From Wenzhouxiangella sp. (GTDB taxonomy: Bacteria > Pseudomonadota > Gammaproteobacteria > Xanthomonadales > Wenzhouxiangellaceae), in NCBI GenBank assembly GCA_007123575.1, contig SKKV01000102.1, positions 1-7,375 of the forward strand: a stretch of DNA of 7,375 nucleotides, given 5' to 3'. Below are positions 4,669-7,375 of this stretch, piece after piece (within the stretch, counting starts at the first letter, position 1; each line of letters begins with the position of its first letter). A program made the translations under genes and the position numbers. The notes under the pieces were generated by a model. The model was given only the letters and a program-made list of their open reading frames with translations, was not told the origin of the DNA and searched no databases.

Positions 4669-7375
4669 TTTCACTATCCAAGGCGGCCAAGACCCGCCGC
4701 GCAGCCGCGCGCGAAAAGTATCTTTCCACGTTAGCCATTCCGGCCGTCGAAATGGCTTGCCAGAGTTCAGCGTCTTCGTGCAAACGCACGATCTCGGCGG
4801 CGAAATCCTCGGCGCAATCGGCCAGCAGCACGTCATGACCATGGCGTAGGAACATGCCCTCGGCAGCGCATTCGGTGGCCACCACCGGCAGGCCGTGGGC
4901 CATGGCCTGGTTGACCTTGCCCTTGACGCCGGCGCCGTAGCGCAGCGGAGCCACCGACACCCGGCAGCGATCAAGAAATGGCTGCAAATCCTCGACGAAA
5001 CCATGCGCCAGCACGCCCGGTGTATTGATTTCACGAATCTCGGGCGGCATCCGGCTGCCGATCAGGTGCAGCTCGATGTCGGGAATGGCCGCCCGGACGT
5101 GCGGAAAAATTTCCTCAACCAGCCAGCGCGCGGCATCGACGTTAGGCAGGTGCTGAAATCCGCCGACAAACAGCAGTCCGTGGCGGTCTTCCCAGCCATG
5201 GTCAGTACCGTGTACGGTGTGGATGTTGGAAACGATGCGGACATCAGCCTCCGGCACCAGCTCCGCGAGCAAGGTCTGCTCGACCGGGCTGACGACCCAG
5301 GCGATATTGCTGGCTTCAACCAGGGCCAGCTCCTGGCGGCGGGTGGCGGCTGCCTGCTCGGCAATCTCGGCCGAGCCGGTGACCTTGGCCTCGCGTTCCT
5401 CGCGCAAGAAATGCAGGTCCACGGTGTCGAACACCAGCCGCGCCTGCGGTGCATATTGCCGCAGCTGCTCCAGCAGGGGCGCGAGGACGTAGTGGCGGCT
5501 GACGATGACCAGATTCAGATCCGAGCCGTGCTGCTTCAGCCAGGGTTCCAGCAGGCTGACCTGGGGTGCGCACAGCACCTCGATCCCGGCCTGCTGCAGG
5601 CGCTCGCTGTAGCCGGCCACGCGCAGGCGATTCTCCGGCATGAAGCTGACCTGGTAACCCAAGTCGCGAAAAAGCTCCATGACCGCGACGATGCGAACCG
5701 AGCCCGAATCATGATCGGGCTGCGGCGTGACCGCATCTATCAGCAGCAGGCGGCGCGGCAGCCGTCGGTAGCGCAGGTGACGAACCGGATCAGCGCGCTC
5801 GAAATCCGGCTCGGCCGGCGGATGATCGGCCAGCAGCTCGGCCCAGCGCTCGCGAAACTTGTCGCGGTTGACGGCCTGGTAGCGCTTGGCCCCGCTGGAC
5901 TCATCGGTGCCGGAGGTGGCACCTTCATGGTGGACGATGGTCGCGGCCGGCTGATATACGACCTTGCGGCCGCTGGCCCGGACCTGGAAACAGAGATCGG
6001 TGTCCTCGTAATAGGCCGGACGGTAGCGGGTGTCGAAACCGCCCAGGTGCTCAAACTCCTGGCGGCGAATGGCCAGGCAGGCGCCGGACACGTAGTCGGT
6101 TTCGCTCAGGAAGTTGTACTGGGGCAGATCGGGATCATCACCACGGCCATAGTTCCAGCCACTGCCGTCGCTGAAAATCAGCCCACCGGCCTCCTGCAGG
6201 CGACCATCGGGGTAGACCAGACGGGCACCAACAATGCCAACCGAGGGATCTCGCTGCATCGGCGAAAGCAAGGCCTCCAGCCAGCCCTCGGTGACCGTTG
6301 TGTCGTTGTTCAGAAACACCAGGAACTCGCCGCTGGCGGCGGCAGCGCCGCGATTGCAGCTATCGATGAATCCGGCATTGCCGGCGTTGCGCAGCACGGT
6401 CAGGCCCTGGCAGTCGGCCAGGTAGTCGGCGGTGCCGTCGCTGGAACAGTCATCAACCACGATCACTTCGACATCGACCGAGGCCGGGTACTCGACCAGG
6501 CTGTTCAAGCAGGCCGCGGTCAGCTCCACCTTGTTGTAGACCGGAATCACGATGCTGACTTGGGGCGAGTCCACGCGCGGCAGGCAAACCGGATCGGCCA
6601 GCGCGGGTGGCTCCGGGGCTTTCTCAGGCAACGAAACGGGCTCCGGTTCGACCGCGGGCAGCGTCGGTGCCAAGCTCGGCACTGGCTGCTGATGCAGCCG
6701 GGACAGGGTGGCTGACCAGCCGTGCCGGCGCAGGTTGGCAACCAGCTCAAGGACAAGTCCGGGCCACTTGATCGGGTTCCAGGCGCGCCGGTCGCGCAGC
6801 TTGCGAGCCAGGCGGGCGGCAAAGCGGATCGGCCGGGTCAAGCGCCACGAGCGGCTGTTCAGCACCAGGTCCAGGTGCAGCTGCAGGGCATCGGCGCGGT
6901 GCCGGGCCAGGTCGAGGTTGTGAACCAGCTCATCGCGCTCGGTCTGCAAACGCGTCAGCTCGGCTGTGCGCAGCAGCAACTGCTGCTGCAATGCCGATAG
7001 TTCATCCTCCAAGACACCGAGCTGCTCGTCCCGCTCGGCAAGCAACGTGGCCCACTCTTTAGCCAAGGCCGCCTGTTCCCGGCCCCATTGCTCACGCTCT
7101 TCCAGATCGGCCCGTGCCTGCTCAAGGGCTTCATTCAGTGCATGAGCCCACCGAGTTCTCTCATCAAACTCGGACTGCAAACGGGCCAACGCCCGGTCCG
7201 ACTGTTCCAGTGACTCCTCCAGTGATCGCGCCCACTGGGTGCGATCGTCAGCCAAGCGTTCCTGACGCCTGGCCCAATCAGCGCGTCTGGACAGCTCAGC
7301 CTGCAGGACTTCGATTTTCCGGTCTGCCTCATCCAGCTCGCGCATCCGCGTGCCCAGTGCGTGCAGGGCGAGGCC
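4649..7375 (-). CDS. Large multidomain glycosyltransferase: coiled coil + GT2 + GT4-like (5' end outside window)
   Basis: The minus-strand frame is open from the TGA at 4649-4651 to the window edge. The first ATG inside (7343-7345) lies within coiled coil, and ten more in-frame residues precede it, so the gene probably starts outside. Counting from that Met, 898 residues are seen. Residues 1-162 are a charged coiled coil rich in Glu/Arg/Gln/Leu. Residues 165-210 (from RSWRLTRPIRF) are basic and Trp-rich, perhaps a membrane-surface patch. Residues 220-260 are a proline-rich linker. The GT2 domain (about 262-500) has VSIVIPVYNK (263-272), VVDDCSSDGT (296-305), FLNNDT (344-349), YYEDTDLCFQ (445-454) and IVHHEGATS (470-478). 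The GT4-like domain (about 530-888) starts RRLLLIDAVTP and has LLFVGGFQHLPN (724-735), GAGVKGKV (804-811) and AHGLPVVAT (816-824). Two fused transferases suggest two successive sugar additions to one glycan. Donors and acceptors are unknown. No signal peptide or membrane helix is seen in this part. Confidence 0.92.
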   Translation of the reverse strand, partial: GLALHALGTRMRELDEADRKIEVLQAELSRRADWARRQERLADDRTQWARSLEESLEQSDRALARLQSEFDERTRWAHALNEALEQARADLEEREQWGREQAALAKEWATLLAERDEQLGVLEDELSALQQQLLLRTAELTRLQTERDELVHNLDLARHRADALQLHLDLVLNSRSWRLTRPIRFAARLARKLRDRRAWNPIKWPGLVLELVANLRRHGWSATLSRLHQQPVPSLAPTLPAVEPEPVSLPEKAPEPPALADPVCLPRVDSPQVSIVIPVYNKVELTAACLNSLVEYPASVDVEVIVVDDCSSDGTADYLADCQGLTVLRNAGNAGFIDSCNRGAAAASGEFLVFLNNDTTVTEGWLEALLSPMQRDPSVGIVGARLVYPDGRLQEAGGLIFSDGSGWNYGRGDDPDLPQYNFLSETDYVSGACLAIRRQEFEHLGGFDTRYRPAYYEDTDLCFQVRASGRKVVYQPAATIVHHEGATSGTDESSGAKRYQAVNRDKFRERWAELLADHPPAEPDFERADPVRHLRYRRLPRRLLLIDAVTPQPDHDSGSVRIVAVMELFRDLGYQVSFMPENRLRVAGYSERLQQAGIEVLCAPQVSLLEPWLKQHGSDLNLVIVSRHYVLAPLLEQLRQYAPQARLVFDTVDLHFLREEREAKVTGSAEIAEQAAATRRQELALVEASNIAWVVSPVEQTLLAELVPEADVRIVSNIHTVHGTDHGWEDRHGLLFVGGFQHLPNVDAARWLVEEIFPHVRAAIPDIELHLIGSRMPPEIREINTPGVLAHGFVEDLQPFLDRCRVSVAPLRYGAGVKGKVNQAMAHGLPVVATECAAEGMFLRHGHDVLLADCAEDFAAEIVRLHEDAELWQAISTAGMANVERYFSRAAARRVLAALDSEIRARDA
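7052..7285 (-). repeat. RxxW-[AG] coiled-coil repeat in the N-terminal region of the large glycosyltransferase
   Basis: At protein level the motif R-x-x-W-A/G recurs as RADWAR, RTQWAR, RTRWAH and REQWGR, with tryptophans at residues 24, 38, 66 and 87 (counting from the Met at 7345). A further Trp at 98 lacks the Arg at -3. Spacings between the first four are 14, 28 and 21 residues, all multiples of seven, and the last step is 11. The motifs are embedded in Leu/Glu/Arg-rich helix. The repeats are diverged at DNA level. I recall similar 'ERT.WA' coiled-coil repeats in other surface-polysaccharide enzymes, where they probably act as spacers or assembly platforms; that role is inferred here. Confidence 0.7.

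Noticed and set aside
4895..6715. A 606-codon open frame on the plus strand, antisense to the large glycosyltransferase
   Set aside because: Its translation has no recognisable motif and the Gln/Ala/Gly/Val/Asp-rich composition typical of GC-rich shadow frames. The opposite strand encodes clear GT2 and GT4 domains over the same bases.

Overview
The window looks like a GC-rich proteobacterial chromosome segment, most likely from a gammaproteobacterium. The main evidence is a long RelA of the synthase-only type: it has a decayed hydrolase half and an EFDD motif instead of RxKD. A separate RelA of this kind is a hallmark of beta- and gammaproteobacteria. Coding is very dense, with no intergenic gap longer than about 50 bases. 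I see no RNA genes, insertion sequences, CRISPR arrays or origins.

Layout. Bases 1-546 (+) hold the 3' end of a secreted or surface protein that is cut by the window edge. It has an Ig-like beta-repeat signature followed by a terminal beta-rich domain. A short gap (547-596) contains a perfect 9-bp inverted repeat just before relA (597-2738, +). Two family-2 glycosyltransferase genes follow without a break: one starts 2 bases after the relA stop (2741-3799, +), and the next overlaps it by ATGA (3796-4668, +). The second resembles dTDP-rhamnosyltransferases of the RfbF type. Facing them on the minus strand is a very large glycosyltransferase (4649-7375) whose 5' end is outside the window. Reading from its N-terminus it has a long coiled coil, a basic and tryptophan-rich patch, a proline-rich linker, a GT2 domain and a GT4-like domain. 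The convergent 3' ends overlap by 20 bases inside coding sequence.

How the genes fit together. The four glycosyltransferase domains suggest the edge of a locus for a cell-surface glycan (O-antigen, capsule or glycoprotein glycan), probably containing a deoxyhexose such as rhamnose. The coding arrangement would let the alarmone synthase gene relA be co-transcribed with two of the transferases. This is an unusual neighbourhood for relA and the most interesting contextual point here. I do not see a clearly new biological system; all but the first gene belong to recognisable families. The points worth a second look are the relA coupling, the hairpin before relA, the heptad-locked tryptophan repeat in the coiled coil, the convergent overlap and the non-canonical GT4 active-site region.
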